From NCBI GenBank assembly GCA_964568075.1, contig CAZMOM010000003.1, positions 62,001 through 126,000 of the forward strand: a stretch of DNA of 64,000 nucleotides. Direction: 5' to 3'. This document shows positions 52,735-61,742 of the stretch, piece by piece (positions within the stretch are counted from its first letter, which is position 1; every line of letters begins with the position of its first letter). The translations under genes and the position numbers were made by a program. The notes beneath the pieces were generated by a model. It ran no database searches, was not told where the DNA came from, and was given only the letters and a program-made list of their open reading frames with translations. This DNA comes from MnTg04 sp964568075. GTDB taxonomy: Bacteria > Pseudomonadota > Gammaproteobacteria > Steroidobacterales > MnTg04.

Positions 52735-55704
52735 ATGCGTATTTCTGTTTACAGGCTCTGGCTGGTTGCAATAATTCTCGGTACAGTCCATTCGGCCAGT
52801 GCTCAGAGACTCGCCAGCCTAGAAACAAATGACCTGCGGTTGCTTTTTTTCGACCCGACAGAGACCTATCTCGCACCGCATGTTGCGCGGTGTTTTCAAA
52901 ACTCGCTGGCCGGGTATCAGTCGCTTCTTGGATTTGATCCTAGCGAGAAAGCCACGGTCTTCCTGAAAGACTACTCAGATTACGGAAACGCGGCAGCAGG
53001 TGCTGTGCCAAGAAATACCCTGCTTTTCGATGTTGCTCCCGTCAGTTTTACGTTCGAGACATTTACGACGAGTGAACGAATGTGCACAGTGATGAATCAT
53101 GAATTGGTTCATGTCATAACGACGGATCAGGCGACGCGTGGTGACAAGCGCGCTCGCAGCTTCTTCGGCGGCAAGGTGACGCCGATTGCCGAACACCCAG
53201 AAACAATTTTCTACTCCTATTTGACCAATCCACGCGTTTTTTCGCCAAGCTGGTATCTCGAGGGCATCGCCGTCTTCATGGAAACCTGGATGGCTGGCGG
53301 CTACGGCCGGGCGCAAGGGGCATACGACGAAATGGTGTTTCGTTCCATGGTCCGGGATAACGCCTACTTTTACGACCCACTTGGCCTGGAATCCGAGGGC
53401 AGCAAAATCGATTTCCAGGTCGGCGTTAATAATTACCTGTACGGCACCCGGTTCATGAGCTTCCTGGCCTATACCTACTCGCCCGAAATGCTCGTCTCAT
53501 GGGTAACGCGAAAAGAAGGCAGCAAAGGCCACTACACGGCACACTTTAAACAGGTGTTTGGCATCCCGATGCAGCAGGCCTGGCAGGACTGGATCGAGTT
53601 TGAGCACGAGTTTCAGACAGCCAACCTGGCGGCCGTCCGGCAGTTTCCGACCACACCGTATCGGGATATATCCGAGCGCGGGCTGGGGTCGGTGTCCCGC
53701 TCCTATTTCGATCCCGAGACGCGTAAACTGTATTGGGCGCTGCGATATCCCGGCGTCATCGCTCATATTGGTCATATGTCGATTGATGACGGCACGGCAA
53801 GCAAGTTGGTCGATATCAAAGGGCCGATGCTGTACAGGGTCACGTCGCTTGCGTTCGATTCGAATTCGAAAACGCTGTTCTATACGACCGATAACTACGC
53901 ACATCGCGACCTGATGACGGTCGATATCGAGACCGGCGAGTCCGGAATGCTCCTCAAGGATGCCCGCATCGGTGAGCTGGTATTCAACAAAGCCGATCGC
54001 TCGCTCTGGGGCGTGCGGCACCTGAACGGCATCGCAACGCTGGTTCGCATTCCCTTCCCGTATGAGCAGTGGAACCAGGTTCATTCTTTTCCATATGGAC
54101 AAGTTTTGTACGATATGGATATTTCTCCGGACGGGCAGCTGCTCTCGACGTCTTTCGGAGAGGTCAACGGCGATCAATCGGTACGAGTCTTCAGTATTGA
54201 GTCATTACTGGAAGGTGATGTTACGCCGCTGCAGAAATTCGACCGCGGACAGGCCGTCCCGGAGAGCTTCGTTTTCTCGCCAGACGGCAAATACCTGTTC
54301 GGCAGTTCTTATTACACCGGCATCTCGAATATTTACCGTTACGAGCTGGCAACCGGCGAAATCGAAGCGGTGAGCAATGCCGAATCCGGATTCTTCAGAC
54401 CCGTGCCGCTGGACGACGGGACGCTGCTGGTCTTTCGATACACCGGTCAGGGCTTTGTGCCCTCGATCATCGATCCGAAACCGCTGGAGGATGTCAGCGC
54501 GATTACCTTCCTCGGCACCGAGGTAATCGGGAAGTTTCCGCAATTAAAGGAATGGCAGGTCGGATCCCCGGCGGATATCCCACTGGACGAGCTGATTACA
54601 CACGAGGGTGAGTATTCGGGGATGGGGAACATCGGCCTCGAATCGATCTACCCGATCATCGAGGGATACAAGGATGAGTATGCCCTGGGTGTCAATGTCA
54701 GGTTCTCAGATCCGATCATGCTCGATAGCATCGATTTCTCTTTGTCTCACAGCATCGACAGCGCCCTGCCGAGCGCGGAAGACCTCCATGCGACGCTTGA
54801 GTGGCGGCACGTCGTAACCCGGCAGACGCCGCTGTCCGGAACGTGGACTACCACGCTGCGGCACAATCCGGCAGATTTTTACGACCTGATCGGCCCGACA
54901 AAACAGGGCCTGAAAGGGCAGTCAGCCACCGTCAGATATGCGAAGACGCTGATCTATGACCAGCCGCGCGAACTGGATCTTGACCTCGATCTGAGCCATT
55001 ACATCAACCTGGACAGGTTGCCCAACTACCAGAACATCGATATCACGTTCGACGAGCTAACCACCTTCGCGGCCAGTCTGAGTTATTCGCACATCCGGTC
55101 GTCGCTTGGCAGTGTTGACGACGAGAAAGGATTCAAGTGGCGAGTCGTCGCCGCAGCAAGTCACGTCAACGGCGATACGATTCCGAAATTTTTCGGCAAT
55201 TTCGACTTTGGTTTTGCATTGCCGCTCCGACATTCCTCAATCTGGTTCAGGAATGCTGCGGGCGTGGCGAATGGCGAGCCGGACGACCCGTTTGCCAATT
55301 TCTTCTTCGGCGGCTTCGGTAACAACCGCGTCGATAGCGGCGACGTCAAACGCTACCGGCTTGCCTATGCGATGCCGGGCTTCGAGCTTAATGAGATCGG
55401 CGGGAGAAACTTTTACCGGTCGATGATCGAATGGAATCTTCCTCCGATCCGCTTTCGGCGGGTTGGTAGCCCGCGATTCTATCTGTCATGGGCGCGCCCC
55501 GCCTTGTTCGCATCCACCCTGGTCACCAACACAGATGACAGCGCAATACGCCGCAACGTAAATTCTTTTGGCGCACAGATAGATTTACAATTTACGGTGC
55601 TTTCACGGTTGAACATGACTCTGTCACTGGGATATGCCATCGGGACGGGCGACGGTGTCGTCGGCTCACCGGATGAGTTTATGCTTTCTCTCAAAATATT
55701 GTGA
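52735..55704 (+). CDS. Secreted gluzincin-like metalloprotease with beta-propeller and C-terminal barrel-like domain
   Basis: A 989-residue exported protein (signal peptide 1-23). Residues about 25-300 form a peptidase domain with NHELVH (H122, E123, H126) and the downstream E176 in WYLEGIAVF, spaced as in gluzincins (peptidase MA-like). A WD40/TolB-like propeller follows (about 310-600; for example LYDMDISPDGQLLSTSF and ESFVFSPDGKYLFGSS). The last 340 residues are rich in alternating beta-strands and resemble an outer-membrane barrel, though the final residue is Leu rather than Phe. The combination suggests a surface-anchored protease. Not a named family. Confidence 0.75.
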   Translation: MRISVYRLWLVAIILGTVHSASAQRLASLETNDLRLLFFDPTETYLAPHVARCFQNSLAGYQSLLGFDPSEKATVFLKDYSDYGNAAAGAVPRNTLLFDVAPVSFTFETFTTSERMCTVMNHELVHVITTDQATRGDKRARSFFGGKVTPIAEHPETIFYSYLTNPRVFSPSWYLEGIAVFMETWMAGGYGRAQGAYDEMVFRSMVRDNAYFYDPLGLESEGSKIDFQVGVNNYLYGTRFMSFLAYTYSPEMLVSWVTRKEGSKGHYTAHFKQVFGIPMQQAWQDWIEFEHEFQTANLAAVRQFPTTPYRDISERGLGSVSRSYFDPETRKLYWALRYPGVIAHIGHMSIDDGTASKLVDIKGPMLYRVTSLAFDSNSKTLFYTTDNYAHRDLMTVDIETGESGMLLKDARIGELVFNKADRSLWGVRHLNGIATLVRIPFPYEQWNQVHSFPYGQVLYDMDISPDGQLLSTSFGEVNGDQSVRVFSIESLLEGDVTPLQKFDRGQAVPESFVFSPDGKYLFGSSYYTGISNIYRYELATGEIEAVSNAESGFFRPVPLDDGTLLVFRYTGQGFVPSIIDPKPLEDVSAITFLGTEVIGKFPQLKEWQVGSPADIPLDELITHEGEYSGMGNIGLESIYPIIEGYKDEYALGVNVRFSDPIMLDSIDFSLSHSIDSALPSAEDLHATLEWRHVVTRQTPLSGTWTTTLRHNPADFYDLIGPTKQGLKGQSATVRYAKTLIYDQPRELDLDLDLSHYINLDRLPNYQNIDITFDELTTFAASLSYSHIRSSLGSVDDEKGFKWRVVAAASHVNGDTIPKFFGNFDFGFALPLRHSSIWFRNAAGVANGEPDDPFANFFFGGFGNNRVDSGDVKRYRLAYAMPGFELNEIGGRNFYRSMIEWNLPPIRFRRVGSPRFYLSWARPALFASTLVTNTDDSAIRRNVNSFGAQIDLQFTVLSRLNMTLSLGYAIGTGDGVVGSPDEFMLSLKIL

Positions 55705-55719
55705 TACTCGCGGCTCCAC

Positions 55720-55896
55720 TCTGTTTTCGAAAGAACCGTAACTACTCTGGGGGTGCAACTGGATTTTCAGTTCACCTTCGCGCACCGGCTGGATATGACC
55801 TTGTCGGTGGGTTACGCAGAGGGCTGCGAGAGCGGTAACAAGCTGGGCGATGAGTGGATGGTGTCGCTGAAATTGCTCGCATTTGACGTACTCTGA
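55720..55896 (+). pseudogene. Decayed 3' end of a paralogue of the preceding gene
   Basis: Just after the preceding stop, a frame reads VFERTVTTLGVQLDFQF and then DMTLSVGYAEG and DEWMVSLKLL. These align with SAIRRNVNSFGAQIDLQF, NMTLSLGYAIG and DEFMLSLKIL of the intact protein, with a comparable stop. No start codon or upstream part survives. It is the remnant of a tandem duplicate. Confidence 0.8.
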
Positions 55897-55949
55897 GACG
55901 CCTGCTGGTAAGGTAGCCACCTAAATCGCATTCGTGCAGAAGAGGGCGT

Positions 55950-56963
55950 ATGACCGATAATCTGTTTGTCGTGGCGCCAATCGGACTGCTCCCCGCGATT
56001 ATTTTCCTGATGACCCTGCTTTACCTGGATAGTTACAAGCTGGTTTCCATGCGCGCAATCATCTGGGTGATCGGTGCCGGCGGGTCGATCACGATCCTGA
56101 CCTACTTCGCCGGTGCCGCGCTCCTGGATTCCACGCAGATGGCGTGGACCAGCTACAGTCTCTATGTCGCACCGATGCTCGAGGAATTGCTGAAAGCGTC
56201 AGTGATAATTGTTTTGCTAAGGACCAGTCGTATTGGGTTTCTGGTAGACGCGGCGATATTTGGTTTCGCAGTCGGTACCGGGTTTGCCCTCGTCGAAAAC
56301 CTCTATTATTTACAATCTCTGGATAACGGAAATATCGGTGTCTGGATAGTTCGAGGATTCGGTACGGCGATCATGCACGGTGGTGCCACCGCGATTTTTG
56401 GCATCATTACCCAGGCGCTGACGGAAAGAAATATCGGGATCAATCCCCTGATGTATTTGCCGGGGCTGGCACTCGCAATCACGCTGCATTCGCTATTCAA
56501 CCACTTTTTGATTTCTCCGATACAGTCGACGATGCTGATATTGTTTGTGCTGCCGCCCGTGCTGTATGTGGTTTACCTGCAAAGTTCACGGTCGATGCAC
56601 GACTGGCTGCAACTGGATTTTGACTCGGACGTGGACTTGCTGGAACAGATCAACTCGAGCGAGTTCTCTGAATCGTCGATCGGCAGGTACCTGAGTGAAT
56701 TGCGCAGCAAGTTCAAGGGGCCGGTTGTCGTGGATATGCTTTGCTATCTGCGTCTTTACACGGAGCTGGCCCTGCGCGCCAAAGGGGTACTGATGATGCG
56801 CGAAAATGGTTTCGACGAGCCCGTCGGAGAAAGAACGCGGGCGAAGTTCGAGGAAATGCGATACCTGGAAAAGAGTATTGGCAAGACAGGGCGCATGGCG
56901 ATGAGACCTTTTCTACACATGGATCGTAAAGATCTGTGGCAATTGTATGTGCTGGAGAATTAG
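55950..56963 (+). CDS. PrsW-family intramembrane metalloprotease
   Basis: A 337-residue protein with about seven to eight membrane helices (1-215) and a cytoplasmic tail (215-337). The PrsW/CPBP-type motifs are intact: EELLKA (Glu-Glu), FALVENLYY, AIMHGGATA and LHSLFNHFL. In Bacillus, PrsW makes the first cut in the anti-sigma factor RsiW. A local ECF sigma and single-span anti-sigma pair makes a similar role attractive. The tail is longer than in Bacillus PrsW. Confidence 0.88.
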   Translation: MTDNLFVVAPIGLLPAIIFLMTLLYLDSYKLVSMRAIIWVIGAGGSITILTYFAGAALLDSTQMAWTSYSLYVAPMLEELLKASVIIVLLRTSRIGFLVDAAIFGFAVGTGFALVENLYYLQSLDNGNIGVWIVRGFGTAIMHGGATAIFGIITQALTERNIGINPLMYLPGLALAITLHSLFNHFLISPIQSTMLILFVLPPVLYVVYLQSSRSMHDWLQLDFDSDVDLLEQINSSEFSESSIGRYLSELRSKFKGPVVVDMLCYLRLYTELALRAKGVLMMRENGFDEPVGERTRAKFEEMRYLEKSIGKTGRMAMRPFLHMDRKDLWQLYVLEN

Positions 56964-57361
56964 TCCCGGGGCCGGTCCGCAATGCTGCTGGGACGACAAT
57001 ATTGCGCTTTTGGTATCGCAGGCTGACCCCACGATCACGGTTTGTTCGATGGCAAAACGCCGTCCTTTGGTTCTGAAGTGATTTTAAAAAATTCGGTTCG
57101 TGATCCGTCGATGCGTGTTACATAAGTCTTTAAGCCGAGTGAAATTTGCCGCTGTGCCAATTGCGGATTGGTATACTGTTCGTGGCCAAAAGGTTGATTT
57201 GCGCTATGTTCTGAATGACTCGTTTTTTTACGGTGATCAGCTACAGGCGCGTTCGACCAATATCTCATCATTATGCTCGGGGGCCGGGATTTTTGATCGA
57301 CCACCTGCCAGTTTGCGAAGAACAGACGAGTCATCGTTGCATTGACGTCGTTGGTTCGTGC
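56964..57361. other. 398-bp region without a clear gene
   Basis: Between prsW-like and a lipoprotein gene. Open frames on both strands have no recognisable content. The upstream part of the lipoprotein frame (57215-57361) does not look coding. No terminator or promoter stands out. Confidence 0.4.
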
Positions 57362-58501
57362 GTGGTGTCCCGGATATGGCAGTCTGGGCAACGCCGGCGA
57401 TTTCCTTTCGGCAGGCTGGGGGTTTTTCTGGTCCTTGCTCTGCAGATAGCGGGCTGCTCGCACCAGGAATTATTGCCATTGACGGACAGTCCGAACGCGG
57501 CGGCGACAGCGAGAAAAAATGCGGAGATCGTGTTATTGACCTGGATAGACAGGTTGCCCCACGCGCTGGAAATCAGCTCGGATTTATTGATCACAAGTCC
57601 TGAGAGGGTGGCAGCTTTTCAACAGGCGCTGGAAGTGGTGATTGCGGGGGATTTGACCGAAGCGGCGGAAGCGGCTGATCGGGCTGGTTACCAGGTCGTC
57701 ATTTTCAGCTTTGGGGATACACAATACGTGGCGCTCGCAGATCAGCAAACCAAGGGGGTAGGCCCTACGGTCATCATCAACATGGCGGCAAGGCGAGATA
57801 TTGTCGCCAGTGCGCCGCACCCCATTTACGAGGAAGGTGTGGACGTTGAAGCTGGTCTGTTTATCACCAGACTGGAGGCGCGCGGCGCCGTGATAGCCGG
57901 AGCGCATCGATGTGCGTCATCGATTGCGAGCCAGTGCAGCGGGACCACCAGCGTCTGTACATCGGGGGAGTCTTCCGCATATCGGCTTTCTGACGCGGGC
58001 CACAATACGGATCTTTTGTACCAGCAGGCACATGAATTTCTCGCGCAAGCCTGGCCAGGAAGTGTTTTTTTCAGCCTTCACGGCATGGACCGGATGAATG
58101 ATACAGATGTAATTATCTCGGACGGAACCGTAAACGTCGGTGATATGGATGCGTTGCCGAACAGGATTCGCGATAAGGTCAGATTCGGCTGGGGAAACAG
58201 CGGGGGATACGTCGTAAGCTGCCAGGGGGCGGATGACGGCGCAGTTGCCTATCAGAATCTTTGCGGCACCACTAATGTTCAGGGACGATTTCTGAATCAG
58301 AGTCCCGACGCCTGTGACTCGGTCGCGACTCGCAGCAGCGGTCGTTTTGTTCATATTGCGCAGACGGATGCGATTCTCGGCAATCAGCGGACAGCCTCGA
58401 GTCTAAACATCTCGGGGACGTCAGCGGAGGCATTGCTACAGGGTATAGCTGCGACTATCCCGTCGTTCAAGGAACTGGAAGCTGGCCGGGAAAAACAATA
58501 A
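57362..58501 (+). CDS. Lipoprotein with a possible zinc-hydrolase-like core, unassigned
   Basis: A product of about 379 residues whose signal peptide ends in IAGC (about residue 32). I place the start at a GTG (57362), next to a second GTG; neither has a clear ribosome site, and the frame remains open to 57215. The core contains VIINMAARRDIVASAPHP, AGAHRCASS, SLHGMDRMND and GDTQYVALAD, with scattered His and Asp that recall poly-gamma-glutamate hydrolase or N-formylglutamate amidohydrolase folds. The match is weak. Six or more Cys suggest disulfides. Confidence 0.55.
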   Translation: MVSRIWQSGQRRRFPFGRLGVFLVLALQIAGCSHQELLPLTDSPNAAATARKNAEIVLLTWIDRLPHALEISSDLLITSPERVAAFQQALEVVIAGDLTEAAEAADRAGYQVVIFSFGDTQYVALADQQTKGVGPTVIINMAARRDIVASAPHPIYEEGVDVEAGLFITRLEARGAVIAGAHRCASSIASQCSGTTSVCTSGESSAYRLSDAGHNTDLLYQQAHEFLAQAWPGSVFFSLHGMDRMNDTDVIISDGTVNVGDMDALPNRIRDKVRFGWGNSGGYVVSCQGADDGAVAYQNLCGTTNVQGRFLNQSPDACDSVATRSSGRFVHIAQTDAILGNQRTASSLNISGTSAEALLQGIAATIPSFKELEAGREKQ

Positions 58502-58523
58502 CCCACAGGACAGGTTCGTTAAC

Positions 58524-59891
58524 TTGAGACAAGCGATGCTATTCGTGGGGCCGCTGCTTGCGGTCACCGTCGGTTTGGGTCTCTTCCTGACCGGATCGAC
58601 AGCCGATGTGGCCTGGACAGCCGGCATTACCCTGATTTGTGCACTGTGGTGGATCTTCGAACCCATTCCCATCCCGGCAACCTCTCTGTTGCCACTGGCG
58701 CTGCTGCCGCTGACTGGCGTGTTGACGCCCGCCCAGGTCGGTGAAGCTTATGGCAGTCCGCTGATATTGCTTTTATTGGGCGGATTCATGTTGTCGACGG
58801 CGATGGCGAGAAGCGGTGCTCACCGCAGAATCGCGCTCGGCTTGGTGAACGCTTTCGGCGGGGAAAGTCCGCGCCACCTCGTTTTCGGATTTATGGCAGC
58901 CGCGGCTGTGCTGAGTATGTGGATATCCAACACCGCGACCACCCTGATGTTGCTGCCGATCGTCATAGCCGTGACGGAAAAAGTGACTGACGACCGCCTT
59001 AAAGTGGCCCTCTTGCTCGGTGTCGCATTTGCCGCCAATGTCGGGGGAGTTGGAACACCGATAGGAACCCCACCGAACCTGATATTCATGAAGGTCTATC
59101 TCGAGAATACCGGGATCGAGGTGACGTTTCTGGAATGGATGAAATGGACGATGCCCGTCGTTATCGTGATGGTGCCTGTCACCGGTATCTGGCTGACCCG
59201 TGGCCTGACCCGGAAAGCGAATCTGCAATTACCCGACGTCGGTGCATGGCGGGCCGAGGAGATTCGCACACTTGCCATATTTGCGGTTACGGCGGTGTTG
59301 TGGATGACCCGAAAGGAACCGTTCGGTGGCTGGAGTGAATTGACCGGGTTGACAGGCGCCAACGATGCCAGCGTCGCGCTGTTGTCGGTCGTCGCCATGT
59401 TTCTGATTCCAAACGGCCGAGGGAGCCGGCTACTGAACTGGGAAACAGCGCAAAAAATCCCCTGGGGGATTCTTATTCTGTTTGGCAGCGGTATTTGCAT
59501 CGCCAAGGCATTTGTCACGTCGGGACTGAGCGTGACACTGGGTGCGGCTCTGGCGGGTCTTGGACAGATGCCGCTGTTGATGATGATTCTTATTATCTGT
59601 CTATCCGTTACTTTTCTCACCGAAGTGACCAGCAACACCGCGACCACGACGCTGCTGATGCCGATACTCGCAGCCGCCGCGACCAGTACCGGAATTAGTC
59701 ATGTTTTAATCATGGTGCCGGCGGCTATCAGCGCCAGTTTTGCATTCATGTTGCCTGTCGCTACCGGGCCGAACGCTGTCGTGTTCGGATCGGGCCAGGT
59801 GACGATCAGGCAAATGGCCAGGGAAGGCATAGTCCTGAACCTGATCGGGGCAGTGGTGATTACCAGCCTGTGTTATCTGTTGCTCGAGTGA
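58524..59891 (+). CDS. SLC13/DASS-family anion:sodium symporter
   Basis: A 455-residue transporter with about 11-12 membrane helices. Two SNT-type motifs (WISNTATTLMLLP and EVTSNTATTTLLMP) and TPIGTPPNLIF identify the divalent anion:Na+ symporter family, which imports dicarboxylates, sulfate or phosphate. Sodium coupling fits the Na+-NQR/NhaD background. The start is a TTG (58524) preceded by AGGACAGG; an ATG four codons later is possible. Confidence 0.9.
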   Translation: MRQAMLFVGPLLAVTVGLGLFLTGSTADVAWTAGITLICALWWIFEPIPIPATSLLPLALLPLTGVLTPAQVGEAYGSPLILLLLGGFMLSTAMARSGAHRRIALGLVNAFGGESPRHLVFGFMAAAAVLSMWISNTATTLMLLPIVIAVTEKVTDDRLKVALLLGVAFAANVGGVGTPIGTPPNLIFMKVYLENTGIEVTFLEWMKWTMPVVIVMVPVTGIWLTRGLTRKANLQLPDVGAWRAEEIRTLAIFAVTAVLWMTRKEPFGGWSELTGLTGANDASVALLSVVAMFLIPNGRGSRLLNWETAQKIPWGILILFGSGICIAKAFVTSGLSVTLGAALAGLGQMPLLMMILIICLSVTFLTEVTSNTATTTLLMPILAAAATSTGISHVLIMVPAAISASFAFMLPVATGPNAVVFGSGQVTIRQMAREGIVLNLIGAVVITSLCYLLLE

Positions 59892-60055
59892 CCCCCGTTC
59901 AACCGCGGAATGCGGGCGGATCGTCGCTCGCAGGTTCACGGTCAGGTAATAATTTCCCGACGAGTTTCTGCTTTATGCCGTTATCTGTGACCGGGTAATC
60001 AATTCCCGCACGACATAATGCGAAATTGTTGACAACCCGACTTTTGCCGTGACAG

Positions 60056-60154
60056 TCTCACAACACTGAGAAAGGCACACCTTTTCGAAAGAACGGGTCG
60101 CAAAGCCACCGATCTAAGGGATATTCCTATGATGGCGGGGTTACCGAAATGAGA
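60056..60154 (+). promoter_or_regulatory. Cyclic di-GMP-I (GEMM-I) riboswitch
   Basis: All parts of the aptamer can be read: outer stem TCTCA (60056-60060) / TGAGA (60150-60154); helix with a GAAA tetraloop (CCTTTTC-GAAA-GAACGGG); the invariant CGCAAAGCC; an 11-nt tetraloop-receptor-like pair (TCTAAG with TATGA, one covarying base pair); and the 3' core GGCGGGGTTACC. By alignment with the Vc2 aptamer, the position equal to G20 (60074) is G, which favours c-di-GMP over cGAMP. It precedes the gene at 60315 by 161 bases. Confidence 0.9.
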
Positions 60155-60231
60155 AAATCCGTCTCCCCATCAAGCCATCGTGTCGCTGGCTCGCTCTTCT
60201 GCCGGAATTTTGTGCGTTTCACAGGCGTAGT

Positions 60232-60251
60232 GCGGGGTTGGTTTGCCCCGC
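60232..60251 (+). promoter_or_regulatory. Candidate expression platform hairpin of the riboswitch
   Basis: GCGGGG (60232-60237) and CCCCGC (60246-60251) form a six-pair stem with an eight-base loop. The same GCGGGG occurs in the aptamer core (60135-60140), so CCCCGC could pair with either. There is no U run, so control may be at translation or by Rho rather than intrinsic termination. Confidence 0.4.
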
Positions 60252-60314
60252 GAAAGCATTCACTGGAATTCGTCGATCGAATAATCGGCGAGTACGGTTT
60301 ACAGGAGACAAAGC

Positions 60315-61742
60315 ATGAATGTCAGTGATTATCTGTCAATAACGCCGAGCCCCGTTATATCGGGCGTGATATGGGCAGTCGTTGCCATTACGATACTGTA
60401 CATCGCGAGATCGACCGTACACGCCGCCATCCATTTTACCGGTCGTGTCCTGCATAATGCGATGCGGCTGGGCATGCGATCGCTTTCGAAAGCGGAGTCC
60501 CAGCTTATCGATCGAAACAAGGAGGTTCTTCTGGCTTCCGGGCGTGAGGCCAAGGAAAGAGTTATCGAGCGGGAATTCGAGCGCGTCAGTGCTTCGGTCG
60601 ATAAAGATCTGGCAAAATTTCCCGCCATGCGCCGGCGACTGAACGAAGCGATTGCCCGTATCGAAGAGGACCACCAGAGCGCGACCGATGTACCGCCATC
60701 TCCGCCGGGCTGGACCAAGGCGGTCGAAGCGGTCGCCAAGATCGATGCGCCGAGCGATTATATGGTCGGTAATATTCTCAGTGATATTCATAAATCATTG
60801 ATCAAGGCGCACAAACAGGCGATCGATGAGTATCGTACTGCGAGCGGCGAACGACACAAACTTTTAAGCCGCATGATGCCGTATTGGCACAAGGTGCAGC
60901 AGACGCTCGGTCGCGTCAACAAGAATGTCGAAAGTGTGCTGACGCGATCGCGTACGATCGATCGGCATATGCAGGAATATGAGGACATCGTCAAAGGCAC
61001 CGACAGAGCCGTTCAGACCTTGTCGTCTTCATCGTTGGTGCAATTTTTTGTGTCGGCACTGGTGCTTTCCATCGCCCTCGGCGGCGCAGCGGTGAATTTC
61101 TCACTGATTGCCCGTCCGATGGCCGAAATGGTGGGGGGCACGAATTTCATCGGCAATTTCCGCACAGCGGATATCGCGGCGCTGGTTATCATACTGGTGG
61201 AAATTTCGATGGGGCTGTTCATGATGGAATCGATGCGCATTACGCGCCTGTTTCCGGTGATCGGTGCACTTAAAGACAAGACGCGTGTCAGAATGATCGG
61301 GGTAACGTTTATCATTCTTCTGCTTTTAGCGAGCGTCGAGGCAGGGCTTGCCTACATGCGTGAAATCTTGCTGCAAGACGAGCTGGCGACCAGCATGCTT
61401 CTTCGTGGCGATGCCGCTGCGCTGGGAGAAAACGAATTCCAGTGGATAACAACCGCCGCGCAGATGGGAATGGGCTTCGTCCTGCCGTTTGCGCTTGTAT
61501 TCGTGGCTATTCCCCTGGAAACCTTCGTCCATTCATTGCGTACTGTGATCGGCGTAATCGGCATCGGTTTTTTGAGCTTTGTATCTGTGTCCATGAGAAT
61601 TCTGGGCAACGCCTTCCGGCACGGAGCCGCGTTGCTGCAGCGTTTTTATGACCTTTTGATCATAGTTCCACTGTGGATAGAAAAAATACTGACCAACAGG
61701 CGTCAACGTCCGGCAAGTCGATTCAGTGAGGTGTCATCGTGA
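60315..61742 (+). CDS. Multi-span membrane protein with large coiled-coil domain, c-di-GMP riboswitch controlled
   Basis: A 475-residue protein of unrecognised family. One N-terminal helix (about 14-35) is followed by a long helical domain (36-230, many charged residues, coiled-coil-like). Then come about five further membrane segments (about 237-262, 282-304, 326-346, 383-408 and 410-432). ACAGGAG lies upstream of the ATG. It overlaps the VWA lipoprotein gene by four bases. Context suggests a c-di-GMP-regulated envelope machine or adhesion-linked complex. Confidence 0.8.
   Translation: MNVSDYLSITPSPVISGVIWAVVAITILYIARSTVHAAIHFTGRVLHNAMRLGMRSLSKAESQLIDRNKEVLLASGREAKERVIEREFERVSASVDKDLAKFPAMRRRLNEAIARIEEDHQSATDVPPSPPGWTKAVEAVAKIDAPSDYMVGNILSDIHKSLIKAHKQAIDEYRTASGERHKLLSRMMPYWHKVQQTLGRVNKNVESVLTRSRTIDRHMQEYEDIVKGTDRAVQTLSSSSLVQFFVSALVLSIALGGAAVNFSLIARPMAEMVGGTNFIGNFRTADIAALVIILVEISMGLFMMESMRITRLFPVIGALKDKTRVRMIGVTFIILLLLASVEAGLAYMREILLQDELATSMLLRGDAAALGENEFQWITTAAQMGMGFVLPFALVFVAIPLETFVHSLRTVIGVIGIGFLSFVSVSMRILGNAFRHGAALLQRFYDLLIIVPLWIEKILTNRRQRPASRFSEVSS

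Noticed and set aside
60149..60328. 59-codon ORF between riboswitch and the 60315 gene
   Set aside because: Its ATG lies in the aptamer's outer stem, it has no ribosome site or recognisable sequence and overlaps the real start. A leader ORF remains possible but unsupported.
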